From positions 372,001 to 436,000 of the forward strand of contig JAGPXD010000005.1 of assembly GCA_020746995.1 (NCBI GenBank): 64,000 bases of DNA, in the 5' to 3' direction. Below the pieces are notes generated by a model. That model was not told the DNA's origin. It saw only the letters and a list, made by a program, of their open reading frames with translations, and searched no databases. Origin of the DNA: Plectosphaerella cucumerina (Eukaryota; Ascomycota; Sordariomycetes; Glomerellales; Plectosphaerellaceae). Shown here piece after piece: positions 22,189 to 33,534 of this stretch. Each line of letters starts with the position of its first letter. Position 1 is the first letter of the stretch. Made by a program: the position numbers and the translations under genes.

Positions 22189-25032
22189 ATGGAAGGCCTC
22201 GGGGTCGCCGCCAACGTCATCGCTGTCGTCGATCTCTCGACAAATGTCGTAACACTATGCTTTCAATACTCCAAGGAAGTCGCTAGCGCTCGAGCTAACA
22301 TCGAGCGTCTTCACGCCCAGGTCAAACACCTGGGGACTATAGTACAGGCGGCACAACGTCTGATCGAAGGGCCCCAAGGGCAGTCGCTCTCGACATCCCA
22401 GAAGCTCATCGACATATTTCACAACTACAACGTCGACCTCCAGAAACTGAAGGAAAAGCTCGAACCAACCCCCAAGCGCAGCACGATACGTCGCTTGGGC
22501 CTCCGAGCCCTCAAGTGGCCGTTCAGCAGCAAGGAAGTCGACCAGATCCTGTCCAGCCTGAAGCGGCACGAGGATACCATCCACCTCGGGCTTCAGATTA
22601 ACCAGACGTAAGCTCTGCGACGAGCCCTTCCATTATTTATTATACTAACTTCCCACCAGATTCGCCATTATCAAGATACAGGAAGAAGTCAAGCAATTAA
22701 CTATCCAGGCCATAGAGAATACTACGATTACCCGTATACCTCACCGCATAATACCGTTTCCCCCCGACCCAGACTTTATCCACCGTCCTTCCATTAAGAA
22801 GTAGATGCACAATCAATACAAGGGGCCAGACCGTCGGATAGCCTTGGTTGGCATAGGCGGCTTTGGGTATAGCATCGGACCTTGCTTCAGAGCTTCTCCA
22901 GGCTAGCACTAACAACTTACAGAAAATCACAGCTAGCCATCGAATTCGCGCACCAGATCCACACAGACAAGCCCGACACCAGCGTATTCTGGGTACACAG
23001 CAACAGCAGAGCAACATTCGAAGAATCTTACCGTACTCTCGCCGATATTCTTGCATTACCTCGTCGGCACGAGAAAGACGTCGATATACTCGCCCTCATC
23101 TGCGACCGTCTACAGAGAGACTATGTAAGCCCATAGTTGATGGTGGTCGACAACGCCGATAACACTAGCGTCTTCTTTCTCAACGATAGACACAACAACA
23201 TCTCGAAGCAGCCGCTTACGTCGTACTTACCCAAGTCAATCAAAGGCAAGATACTCGTGACGTCACGCAGCCTCAACGCAGCTAAAAGGCTAGTCGGTTA
23301 CAGCCGATCAATCTTACGGCTCTCCGTTATAGAAGAGGCTCAGGCACTCAAGCTTCTAACCAAAAGGCTCGAGGGGGAGACAGACAAAGCCACCTCCATT
23401 AAACTCGTCAGAGCCCTAGATTTCATCCCGCTCGCAGTCAACCAGGCGGCAGCATACATCAACCGACGAAGCCCACGTATAAGCGTCACATCGTACCTAG
23501 AGAAGTTCCGCAAGAGCGAAAAACAGAAGGACAGCCTCCTTCGTAGCAACAAGGGAGATCTTAGCCGACATAAAGGCGTCTCAAACTCTATCGTAGTAAC
23601 GTGGCAAGTAACGTTCGAGCAGGTCAAGCGGGAGCAGCCGAGCGCCGCCAACCTTCTGTCTCTAATAAGCCAGTTCCAGGCGCAGAACATACCAGAGTAC
23701 ATACTACGCGGCTACCAAGACGATAAACCACCACGCAACGACAACGACGCAGCCGACATAGCCGCCCAAACTAAAGGAGACAATACCGACGATACCGACG
23801 ATTTCGAAAACGACATAGACACCCTGCGAGGCTACTCTCTAGTGACCTTCCCTTCTGCGGGATTTTACGAGATGCACTCACTTGTCCAGTTTTATACTCG
23901 GTCGTGGATCTCGGAGTTTAGCAACCCGACACGATAGAGCCGGCTCTTTGCAAATCTAGCGGCAACCCACTTCCCCAATAGCGAGTTTAAGACATAGAGC
24001 ACTTATCAAACTCTCCTCCCTCATATCGAAGCCCTCCTAAGGAGTGAGATAAAAGACAAGCGCGACAGCTTGGACCGGGCCAGGCTACTAATAAAAGCTA
24101 CCTGGTTTATACGGTAGATAGGCGAACTTCCACGAGCAGCGATGCTGGCAAAAGAGGCTGCCGAGCTACGAAACAGCAGCCTCGGACCCAACCATTACCT
24201 CACGCTAAGGGCTAGGTCCTATCTTTCATGGACCTACTGGGAGCTGGGTCGGTGGCAGGAGGCCGAGAAGCTTCAAGTGGAGGTTCTGGAGACTTGCAAG
24301 GCCAGGCTCAGAGCCGAGGAATAGACTACACTATCAAGTATGAATATCCTGGCAATAATGTTTGCGAGTCAAGGTCGGTTAGAGGAGGCCGAGACGCTCC
24401 AGATGGAAGTTCTTGAGGTTCGCAAGGCGAAGCTCGGGGCCGATCATCCCGACACATTAACAAGCATAAACAACCGGACATCAACGTTCCGGCGGCAAGG
24501 CCGGTGGGAAGAAGCCGAGGCGTTAGGGGTTGGGGTTCTAGAGACTCATAAGGCAAAGCTCGGGGCCGATCATCCCCAGACAGTTATAAGCATACACAAC
24601 CTGGCATCGACCTTCTTAATACAGAGTCGATAGGAGGAAGCCGAGAAATTAGAGGAACAAGTCCTAGAGGCTTTCGAGTCGAAGTTCAGACCCGACCACC
24701 CCTTTACACTATTAAGTAAGAGTAACCTAGATTACACGTTTTAGAGGCAAGGTCGGTAGGAGGAGGCCGAGAAGCTGGGTGTGGAGGTTCTGGAGAGTCG
24801 CAAGGTGAAGCTAGGGGCCGACCATCCCGTCACCTTAGAGAGCATGAGAAGCCTAGCAATCACCTGGTACGATCAAGGACGGCAAGAAGACGCTCTTGAT
24901 CTCATGCAAGATTGCCTTCTGCTCAGACAGCAGAAGCTGGGTCACGCTCATGCGGATACTCAGGACGTGGCTGCAACGCTACAGAGATGGCAAACTGGTC
25001 GTCGTGCAGTGCAAAATAGTCAAGTCATTTGA
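22189..25032 (+). pseudogene. NLR-like STAND gene (Helo-like N-terminus, NB-ARC/NACHT ATPase, TPR), broken by nine in-frame TAG codons
   Basis: One frame runs through three exons (22189-22607, 22660-22866, 22923-25032) with well-formed introns (CTAAC branch points, CAG acceptors) and a terminal TGA. The N-terminal ~140 residues (GLGVAANVIAVVDLSTNVV) resemble fungal STAND N-terminal domains. The P-loop GIGGFGKSQLAIEFAHQ is rebuilt across intron 2. LMVVDNADN is the Walker B region and ILVTSR the sensor segment. At least four 42-residue TPRs of the GRWEEAE..LGADHPDTL type follow. In-frame TAG codons lie at 22802, 23134, 23935, 23995, 24115, 24322, 24631, 24742 and 24757. Several replace a Trp expected from the repeat (GR-W-EEAE, PW-LMVVDN). 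No frameshift is present. TGG to TAG is the change made by C-to-T mutation in CpA on the opposite strand, as in repeat-induced point mutation. Intact relatives act in nonself recognition or regulated cell death. Confidence 0.87.
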
Positions 25033-25216
25033 AAATTTTCTGGCAAATAAGTTTAACATCTCTAAATACCCGTTTATACGTAGAATTCTCTCGGATTGAC
25101 TTCAAATTGCATTGTTCATACACGATCTGAATAGGTACGTATTGCTCGGATTTGACACGGTCCTATCTTCCGACCTCATGACTCCCGGCGCGACCTATTA
25201 ACGATCCATTTGCATT

Positions 25217-28200
25217 CTACTGCTTCCCCCTTGCCAGCATGCCCTTGAGCGGGTTTTTTCCCCGGAACTTCAGCCACGTCGCCACGTAAACAACGGCGTA
25301 GTTGAAAACAATGAACCCGCAGAATATGCCAAAATCCCGCCAGATATTCGAGTAGTACACGCTGAAGCTGCGTCCAAACTCGTCACCCGTCGCAAACTGG
25401 CAGTACTCGCACTGACCGTCTGCCCCCGACTGCACATATCCGCCCGCCTGCTGGATGTACGGCCCAACGTACTCGTCACACGACAGACCATCGGGGGACG
25501 CGAAACGCGCGAACTCACTGTCGTCGCACACAAAGGGCTGGTTGTGAACTGCCGCGCCCAGGAAGGCCTCGAGGAGGTAGTGGAAGGGCGAAAGCCAGTA
25601 CATCCAGGAACGCCAGAAGGTCGGAAGCTGCTGGGGAGGCACGACGACACCGCAGAAGGAGACGACGAAGAGGAAGAAGACGGGGACCAGAAGCGAGGCC
25701 AGGAGCTCGTTGGGGGCGAATGCTGCGATGGCCTGTCCGAAGCTGACGTAGTAGAGCTCGAACAGGATGACGAGGAGGAATGCGAAGCCTGACGTGAAGC
25801 CCGACACGCTGACGCCGAAGGGTGCCCACCACCAGCAGTTCTGTCGCAATGTTAGCAGAGCTCAGGCATGTCAACCTCAGCCAAACTTACGAAGTAGATG
25901 CCACCAGCGACAATGGCGTACGGAATCTCCACCAGCACCGCACCCGTCACCCACGCGAACCACGAGTAGATCTTGGCACTGTTCTCCCTGGACTGGAAGA
26001 CGTTGCGGCTGTTGAGGAAGACCGGCTGCAGTTGCTGGATCAGCGGCGGCGAGATGGTCAGAGTCATGAAGATGGAGAAGAGCCTGCTCTGGTAGTCGAC
26101 TTGCGAGTATCCCAGTTTCCAGAAGGTGAAGGTATTGAAGAGACCGGTCATGATGTGAAGCATGAACTTGCCGACGATGTAGCCCGGCGTGCGCCAGTAG
26201 GCGATGAAGGATCGGCGCACCACGTGCCACGTTTGTGTTGCCAGGGGCGCAGCGTATTCGCGGTCGTCCTTGAGGCTTGCGGTTGGCTCGACGTCGCGGC
26301 GGCTGGAGACCATATCCTCGATCTCGGATGATCGTTTGCGCCGGTTCTCAGACTGTTCCCAGACATCGCCCCAGTCTTGACCTTCGTAGTTGGGGTCGCC
26401 TGCACCAATAGACTCGAGCATGTACTCGGCTGGGTTGGCGTCGGGAGGGCACTTGGATGCCCCGTTGCCCTCAAGGTACCCGATGAGTTCCTGGCTGTCT
26501 TGGCCCAGGGGTCCGTGGTACACCACACGACCGCCGGACTTGAGCAGCAACAGCTCGTCGAAGTGCTCGAACAATACAGCCGAAGGCTGGTGAATGGTAC
26601 AGAGAACCGCCTGGCCAGCATCGGCAAGCTTGCGGAGGAATCGCACAATGTTGAAGGCAGCGCCTGAATCGAGACCTGAAGTCGGCTCATCCAGGAACAT
26701 GAGTAGCTCAGGCTTCGACGCCAGCTCGACGCCGATGGTGAGTCTCTTCCTCTGTTCCTGGTTCAGACCCTCGCCGATCTTTCCGATCGTCGCGCCTGCG
26801 ATGTTGCGCATCTCAAGCAAGTCAATGATCGTCTCGCAGTACTCAAACTTTTCCTCGCGAGATACCTCCCTCGGCTGGCGTAGCAGAGCAGAGAACTGCA
26901 GCGCCTCCCGCACGGTAGCCGTTGGCTCATGGACATCCATCTGCTCGGCGAAACCAGTCGCTCGCTGGAATGACTTGGGCAACGGACGACCGTCAACCAG
27001 GAAGTCTCCTGTGATGGTTCCAAAGTTGAGCCTCTGCGCCAGGGCGTTGAGAAGTGTCGTCTTTCCCGCTCCCGATGCGCCCATCAGGGCCGTCAGCTTC
27101 CCAGGCCTCACGTATCCCTGTACGTCCTGGAGCAACTTGCGCTCTCCCTTTTCGTATGGAATGGTATAGTTGAGGTTCTGGAAGGTGAAGATGGTTTCGT
27201 TCTTGGCGACCTGCCGCATGGTCTCGGTCTTTTCTCCGTGCGACTCGTCGGGCATCGCCTTGCTGATGTGTCCGGTCGGGCCACCGGCCTTCTCCTCATC
27301 ACTCTTCGCGCGGCCACCTGTCTCGATCGAGTCGGCAATGTTCTTGGGGACCTGGCCGCGCTTGAAGACGGTCATGGCGCCGCCACCGGCGTTGGGCTTC
27401 ATCAGCTCCATGCCGACGGCCGTGAGCGCGGCAAAAGCGAAGAAAAAAGCCCAGAGGAAACCGAAGTTGCGCCAGAGGTGTGAGCGAGTGTAGGTGAACG
27501 ATTCGAAGATGTAATCAGATCCATCGACAACCGTGGAGCCCGGCTGGCTTCCCTGCAAAGTGCACGACTGGTACTGCGGGGAGGCATTCGGACCCTGGGG
27601 CACGATGAACCCGGGGCCACACTCGAGCGGCAGGCCGGCAAACTCGTTGGACATGAGGCACTCGAAGCCGTACTGGAGCCAATTGATCCATCGCAGCCAG
27701 CTGAACCAGGGGTGCATGGCACTGGGAGGGATCAGGTAGCCGGTGTAGACGATGATGATTTGGATCGCAATACCGGTGAAGCGGGTGGCGACATCGAGAG
27801 TCTTGCACCAAGCCGAGATGGCACGGAAGAAGGCATAGGTTACCATGGTGACGAGCCAGAGGATGAGGGTGGTGATGAAGAACTGTGACGCCGTGCGGCC
27901 CAAATTGGCCATGAAGTAGATGATGACGTTGAACAAGACCACCTGGATGAAGACGAGCGGTACATCGACAACAGTCTGGGCTATGGCATAGGCCGCGGGT
28001 CGATAGAAAGAGAAAGACTTGTGCTTGAGCAGGATCGGCTTTGCCTCAAAGGCGGCCGTCTGCTCAGCAAGAGCAAGCAGAGCGTTGAAGAGGAGAAGGA
28101 AGAAGAGGGTACCACCACGGGGGAAGGCGCCCGCTGCTGTGGGCTGCAGATTGTAGAAGAGACTGCCGACGATGAGGCCTTGGAAGACGAGACCGCCCCA

Positions 28201-30054
28201 TTTGCCGAAGAGCGAGGCGCGGTCGCCGAACATGACGAGGAACTGGCGCTTCGTGCACGCGATGACCTGCTGGTGGAAGGGGAGGGTGTAGTTCTTCTTG
28301 GCCGTCTTTTCGGAGGTGGCGGATTCGCGGGCGCCACGCTGCTCATCAAGGTGCGATTCGAATTCGGCAATATCGTCGAGGTTGCGTCGGTAGGCGTCGC
28401 TGTTTCGGTAGGCCTCGGCGAAGGCCTGGGGCGAGCGAGGGATGCGATCTTCCCAGCCCTCACGGACGGTGCGCTCGTGCTCATCGCTGACGGATGTCAG
28501 GAAGTCGGCTGTCGTCCAGCGCTCGGGGCAGTCGAATCCGAGGTCAAGGAAGTACTGCTTCGCGGCGTCGGCCGGTCCAAAGTACAGACACTTTCCTCCG
28601 TCGATGAGAAGTACCTTGTCGGCAAGCTCGTAAAGCGACTCGCCGGCCTGATAGAGCGACACGGCCGTCGACACATCTGCCATGTTGGTCATGGCCCGAA
28701 TAGACCGGACATACTCGAGGGCTGTGCTGGCATCGAGACCCTTGCTCGAGTTATCCCAGCCCTGGACAGAGGCGCGGGTGATCATGGCCTCCGCGATACT
28801 GACGCGCTTCCTCTCGCCGCCCGAGACACCTCGGACGTACTCGTTGCCGACCTTTGTACCGAGGGTGTGCTCGATCCAGAAGAGCTTCGTGACGACACGG
28901 AGGAACTCGCGCACGTAGTCTTGGCGAGACTCTCCATCGAGTCGCGAGTGCTTGCCCGGGGTGCGGGTGCGCAGCGCGAAGGTCAGGGTGCGGCGGACCG
29001 AGAGAGAAGCGTAGTGGAGGTCGTCTTCGGGGTTGTAGATGACCTCGCCGCGGAAAGAGCGAGCCATCTCTTCGGCAGGAGCACCGCCGTAGGTGACATC
29101 GCCTTCGACGCCGGCGAAGCCCGCACGCTGGTTGCAGAAGGCCTTGAGGAAGGTGGTGCATCCTGCACCAGGGCGGCCGAGGACAAGGAGAAGTTCGCCA
29201 GGGCGCACGCAGCCGTCAAAGTTGGAGATGAGGTCTCGCACGGGAGGCTTTCCAGCAGCAGCACGAGGTCCGCGAGTGAAGAGGTTTCGCAGTGCGCGGA
29301 TGGGGCCGGCGAAAATGTCGCCAACGGTGGGCTGGAGGACGGCACCGAGGCCGACGCCACGAACGGTCAGGTCTCGGAAGACGACGCCGCTGTGACGGGT
29401 TTGTTCTTCCTCGGACTGAGCCTGACGCGTCTTGCCGAACATGCGGGCCATGAGCTGGTCGATCTCTTGTGCCTCCTCGTCGCGGTCTGCCTGCTCAGTA
29501 GGGGCGCCGGAGGCATCGGTGCGTCGGCGAGAGAGCACTCTGAACAGGTCCTCCTCGGTCATGGCGCGCTTGACGGGGGGCTTCTCGGGTTTGCTGTAGG
29601 AGGTCTTGATCGGGGCCAGTTGGGGGACGTCTTCAGAGGAGGAGGCTGATGGGCTAGACGATTCTGCTGGGGCAGCGGATGGGATCTGCTTCTCTTCGTG
29701 CAGGGGAAAGCGACGAGGCTCGTCGGGCTGTGCCTGGGAGGTAGCCATTCCGGCGGCCACAAAGGGGACGGAGTCATGGTCTGGGGTGTGTCGTTCGGCG
29801 TGCAGGGTGCTGCTTGAAGAAGAAGGGTCGTTTGTCGTGGTCGACATGCTCCTTGGAGAGAACTCAGCTACGGGCACAAAGTAGCCATTGTGATTGCTGT
29901 TTGTGTCCAGCGCCGTTTGATCTCTCGCGGCAAGCGGCGTCGTGGCGTCAGGATGGCCGGTGGGCGTTGGCTGGCCGTCCGTTGAGACTGTAGCGGGCGT
30001 CTCTGGGAAGCCACCCGGTACGTCGGTGTCCAGGGGTGTTGGGCGAGTATCCAT
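25217..30054 (-). CDS. Full-size PDR-type ABC transporter (ABCG subfamily)
   Basis: Exons 30054-25891 and 25840-25217; the 50-nt intron (GTAAGT...CAG, CTAAC branch) sits in the last membrane domain, just before NCWWW, a conserved place in this family. Product 1595 aa. The order is NBD1-TMD1-NBD2-TMD2. NBD1 has the PDR-type degenerate Walker A GRPGAGCTTFLK and signature VSGGERKRVSIAEAM. NBD2 has GASGAGKTTLLN, LNQEQRKRLTIGVEL and LDEPTSGLDS. The N-terminus before NBD1 is long (~200 residues) and Ser/Thr/Pro-rich. PDR pumps at the plasma membrane export fungicides, plant defence compounds or sterols; substrate not readable. Start is the first ATG in frame; upstream codons are open but non-ATG. 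Confidence 0.95.
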
Positions 30055-31908
30055 GGTCAGATGTCGTGGTGGATATGGCCTGGGATCACTTGAAGCACGA
30101 TGTGCTTGGGTCTGCAACAGGCTCAACTATCACGGCTGGATGAGAGACGATAGACGACACACGGCGGCCAGATCTTATTAAATCTGATGACGTTCAAACG
30201 GCATCAGTTTCCCGGAGATCGGAGCTTCAGGGGCACCAAAGTCCGGGCCGTAGTGGTCGGTGAGCGCAATGTGATTGGGGTGTCAGGTCTAGTGCTATCT
30301 TGGGTGGAAGAGCCTCAACAGGAACAGAGTCTATGACGATGCGGCCCCGAGCTCTCGCACTCGGGACGCTAATTTGCTCGCAGGGCGAACCTTTTGGGTG
30401 TCTGACCACTGGCTATCAGCACGGGCGCGCCGTCTGATGTGTGGAAGGGCGGGAGCAGTGACCACCAGTCCAAGAGAGCTGACAGCCGCCAACGTGCTAG
30501 CCGTCATTGCGTCGTGGATCAACGACGTCATGGACTTGTCTCAGGGCTTTTGGAGAACAACAGATCGCGATTGAAGGATGGGAATTCATCACCATCTGTA
30601 GCAGCGAGACAGCGATTCCCCGATGTCCGCTTAGTCAATCGATGTTTCGGTTTGCGGGTGCCTCGCTGGCAGAAATTGGTGATGGTTCATCGTCGTTCCG
30701 AATGCGAATGCGCATCCTTCGAATGAAAGGAGCAGGCCGCCCCAGCATGGGCAATCTTTTCACCAGGTGCAGAGAACCAACCAGCTGGAGACAATCGACG
30801 CCTACGAATCCCCACAACGTATTTTGTAATACCAAAAGGCAAAAAGACAAAAGGTGAAGGTGTTGGACGAACCGCGATTTGAACACGGGACCTTCCGCAA
30901 GCTCGAGGATGCAAAGCGGACGCGCTAAACCGCTGCGCCACACGCCCAATTGGATGATGAGCTCACTGCATGCTGGTATCATGTTGCGGAGCCCAGCGGC
31001 TAGGCGAGAAGCTTGCTGAGACAGGGGTCTGATTGAGCGGCAAGCGGATCAACTGCCTGGCTGGCGATGCTTGAAGCACTTGCACTTCCCAGGTGACGGT
31101 GTGAGCTGTCAGTTCTACAATGCAGAATATGTGTTTATCGTGTTAGATACATGTTGCTACTCGGTGTTGTGTCTTTCCAGTTGTAAGATTGCTCTGCCCT
31201 TCAACTTGAAGTTCTACGGCGCTCGGACGGTGTCGCCCTGCAGCACAGATCCACTGGGTTTTCAGGGGCTGCCAGTCCGTTCTCACGATTGTCATCATGA
31301 CGATTGGAACCAGGTCTACCACAAGCACCTGGAGGTTACGAACAGAGAGACAGACTGAGAAGAAGCTGCCTAGAACTTTCCTATATCAATTGACCTCGAA
31401 AGCCGACTGCTTGGTCACTCGCCATGCGACGAGGGAGTGTCGGGGTGGATTCAGGGGGTTTCCGAGCGTCCATCAGGATCAGGGATTCGACAGTTGAGCC
31501 CAGGAGCATGGCTTGGCAAAAGCCTCATCCATCTTAAAAGAAGGTAGATGAATTCATTTCACAAAGCTTCTGAGAGACTGTTGAAACATTGTAATCTTTC
31601 GAAGATAGCATTACCTGGCTTGGCAGATGTTATCGTTGGCATTCCATGGCACGAACATTCAGTCACGAAGGATACGATGCTGACGGGCGAAATGGCCGAT
31701 GTGCTACAGTCTGATGACTGCATTTCATTCATTACGCCATCATATATCAAGACAGTATGTCGAAAGTATGTATTTGACATCCGTGGATGGCTTAGTGCTT
31801 CCTGGAAGGCCAAGGCAGCCGGCATATTTTCATCGCCGGGACAACGCCACCTGTCTAGCAGGGACTGTCCGTAAAACTTATGTACAAAGAAAGTTGTTCA
31901 TGAGCAGT
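30055..31908. other. Intergenic 1.85 kb holding a tRNA gene
   Basis: Upstream of the ABC transporter and downstream of the secreted-protein gene at 31909. Apart from the tRNA at 30864-30947 no gene is recognised. Short frames here carry no known domain. Confidence 0.5.
30864..30947 (-). tRNA. tRNA-Ala (anticodon UGC) with ~10-nt intron
   Basis: The minus strand folds as a tRNA. The acceptor 5' strand GGGCGTG starts at 30947. The D arm is GCGC/GCGC. The anticodon stem is TCCGC/GCGGA, with loop TT-TGC-A, then intron TCCTCGAGCT (30909-30900) at the standard 37/38 position. The T arm is CCGTG/CGCGG with loop TTCAAAT, and discriminator A lies at 30864. Anticodon TGC (30913-30911) reads Ala GCA/GCG codons. 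The acceptor stem is weak: one T-T mismatch and two G-U pairs. Confidence 0.85.
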
Positions 31909-32631
31909 TTACTGCATCTTGGGAACCTTAATCGAGGCAATGGTCCAGACCTTGCCACCCTGGCTGCTCGTGAGGCCAGTGTACTTGGCGCCCTGGCTGC
32001 TACCAATGGTGCTGCCAAACGTAGTGTCCGCGTCGGACAGGGTGATAACAGTGTTGGAGTACGTCTGCTCAGCAATGGTGCCCGTGCACCCGTTGTTGCA
32101 CTCGGTGCCGGTGCCGTATCCCCTCATGAAGGGACCAGACTTGTTGTCGAGGGTGCTGATGACGCGGCCCGAGGCGACGTCAGTGACGGTCTGGCGCCAT
32201 GTGTCGTTGTCCGAGAGAAGGGTGTAGTCAATCTTGATGGCCTGGTCACCGCGGACGGGCGCCGACTGCTGGGCGTCGCGCTGGCCGAACCAGCCGAAGA
32301 CGGAGGCGCGGACACACCACTCGCCTGACTTTGCGCCGCACCAGCTGTTATCGGGCCAGGACTCGAGAGTCGTCTGGATCAGGTCTCCCGTGCCGTTGGA
32401 CATGCCAGGCCAGAGGAAGAGAACACCGGCTTGCGTCGGGGGTGCAGCGCCGGGAGTGAGGGTGGTGACGGCCTTGACGATAGTCGACTTGGTCGGGCCC
32501 AGGGACACGGCGCCGCCCCAGGTGTCACGCTTGGCGAGGCCGGTCTTGGTGGGACCCTCGACGGGGAAGAGGCCGGGGAAGGCCATGGCCGAGGCCGGGA
32601 GCAGGGCGGTGATCAGGGTGGTGAGCTGCAT
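31909..32631 (-). CDS. Secreted protein of unknown function
   Basis: Single exon, 240 aa. It starts with a signal peptide (QLTTLITALLPASAMAFP), followed by a short pro-like stretch ending in KR (GLAKRDTWGG), a possible Kex2 site. The mature part is rich in Thr, Ser, Gly and Trp, with WCGAKSGEWCVRASVFG and ECNNGC. That suggests a compact all-beta fold with two Cys pairs, like concanavalin/jelly-roll secreted proteins. Two or three N-glycosylation sequons are present (NGT, NDT, NKS). I do not recognise a catalytic motif. A TATA element lies about 150 bp upstream. Likely extracellular. Confidence 0.75.
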   Translation of the reverse strand: MQLTTLITALLPASAMAFPGLFPVEGPTKTGLAKRDTWGGAVSLGPTKSTIVKAVTTLTPGAAPPTQAGVLFLWPGMSNGTGDLIQTTLESWPDNSWCGAKSGEWCVRASVFGWFGQRDAQQSAPVRGDQAIKIDYTLLSDNDTWRQTVTDVASGRVISTLDNKSGPFMRGYGTGTECNNGCTGTIAEQTYSNTVITLSDADTTFGSTIGSSQGAKYTGLTSSQGGKVWTIASIKVPKMQ

Positions 32632-33534
32632 GATGGCGGCGGGTGACTGTGGAGACTTGGTGAAATGGGATGAACCGGTCAGAGGAATTGAAGTTGAGAT
32701 GGAAGAAAGAAGTTGAGGCTGAAGAGAATGGGCTGGACTGGCTTGGCAAACTTAGAACCGAAGAGGCTTTCGCGACTCTGTTTATAATCCTCAGCGGCAA
32801 CCTGTTCCGGACGCAGAACACATCCATGAAGTCTTGGTCTGCCCATTTCCGCACTGAGGAGCCACAGTTCCGTGTGTTCTCTTTACCAGAAACGCCGGCG
32901 ACGTCGTGCTCTGCCCACTTTCGGACGTTTCAAGAAAATGAGATGGGCACGCATTTCTCCGACCCTCAGTGTTAATCTTCCGAATTGGTATATCCCCCGA
33001 GCCCCGATGTCACTATCCCATGCCACATAGCCCGACCGGCACATGATTCTCCACCGGTAGCCGTCGGGATGCGCCTGCTTGCCCGGGGCTGGCCCGCCCC
33101 GGTGGCGCGCGGCTCCCCAGGGGCTCGGTGCCGGACAGCCGCGGCCACCCAGGGGGGCGCTTGTCGTTGAATTGACTTGACTCCTAGATGAAGATGCACA
33201 CCCGCAGGTGATTGGCGCGGCACGGGGCCGGACTTCGTCTCCTCGCCCGGGGTGCTATTCTTCGATGACACTGTTGTCTTTGGGGCTCTTGACTCAGTCT
33301 TCCCAAAAGGGCACGTTCCGTGTTGGAATACGAGACCTGTGGAAGTTGAAAAGATTTTGGCAAATACGATGTAGCACACAGAAAGGGGTAGATTCAATGA
33401 TTCTGATGCCTTGACAACATGGGGGAAATTCCTCCAGTCGACGCAGCAGAAACGCCCGATTTCGAACTCCCCAGGAGTTGAATGATAGCCAACAAGCAAA
33501 ACAAGAAACCATGGTATCAGTGAAGTGGTACTGG
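32632..33534. other. Intergenic: promoter of secreted-protein gene and 3' flank of F-box gene
   Basis: 903 bp with only short, domain-free frames. The proximal part is the promoter of the gene starting at 32631. Confidence 0.45.
32781..32786 (-). promoter_or_regulatory. TATA box of secreted-protein gene
   Basis: TATAAA on the minus strand, 150-155 bp before the ATG at 32631. The motif is good; the distance is somewhat long but acceptable for a fungal gene. Confidence 0.4.

Noticed and set aside
28021..29649. 542-codon open frame on the plus strand
   Set aside because: Exactly antisense to the ABC transporter. Its low-complexity Ala/Glu/Gly/Val composition is the shadow of GC-rich third positions; no domain or splice logic supports it.
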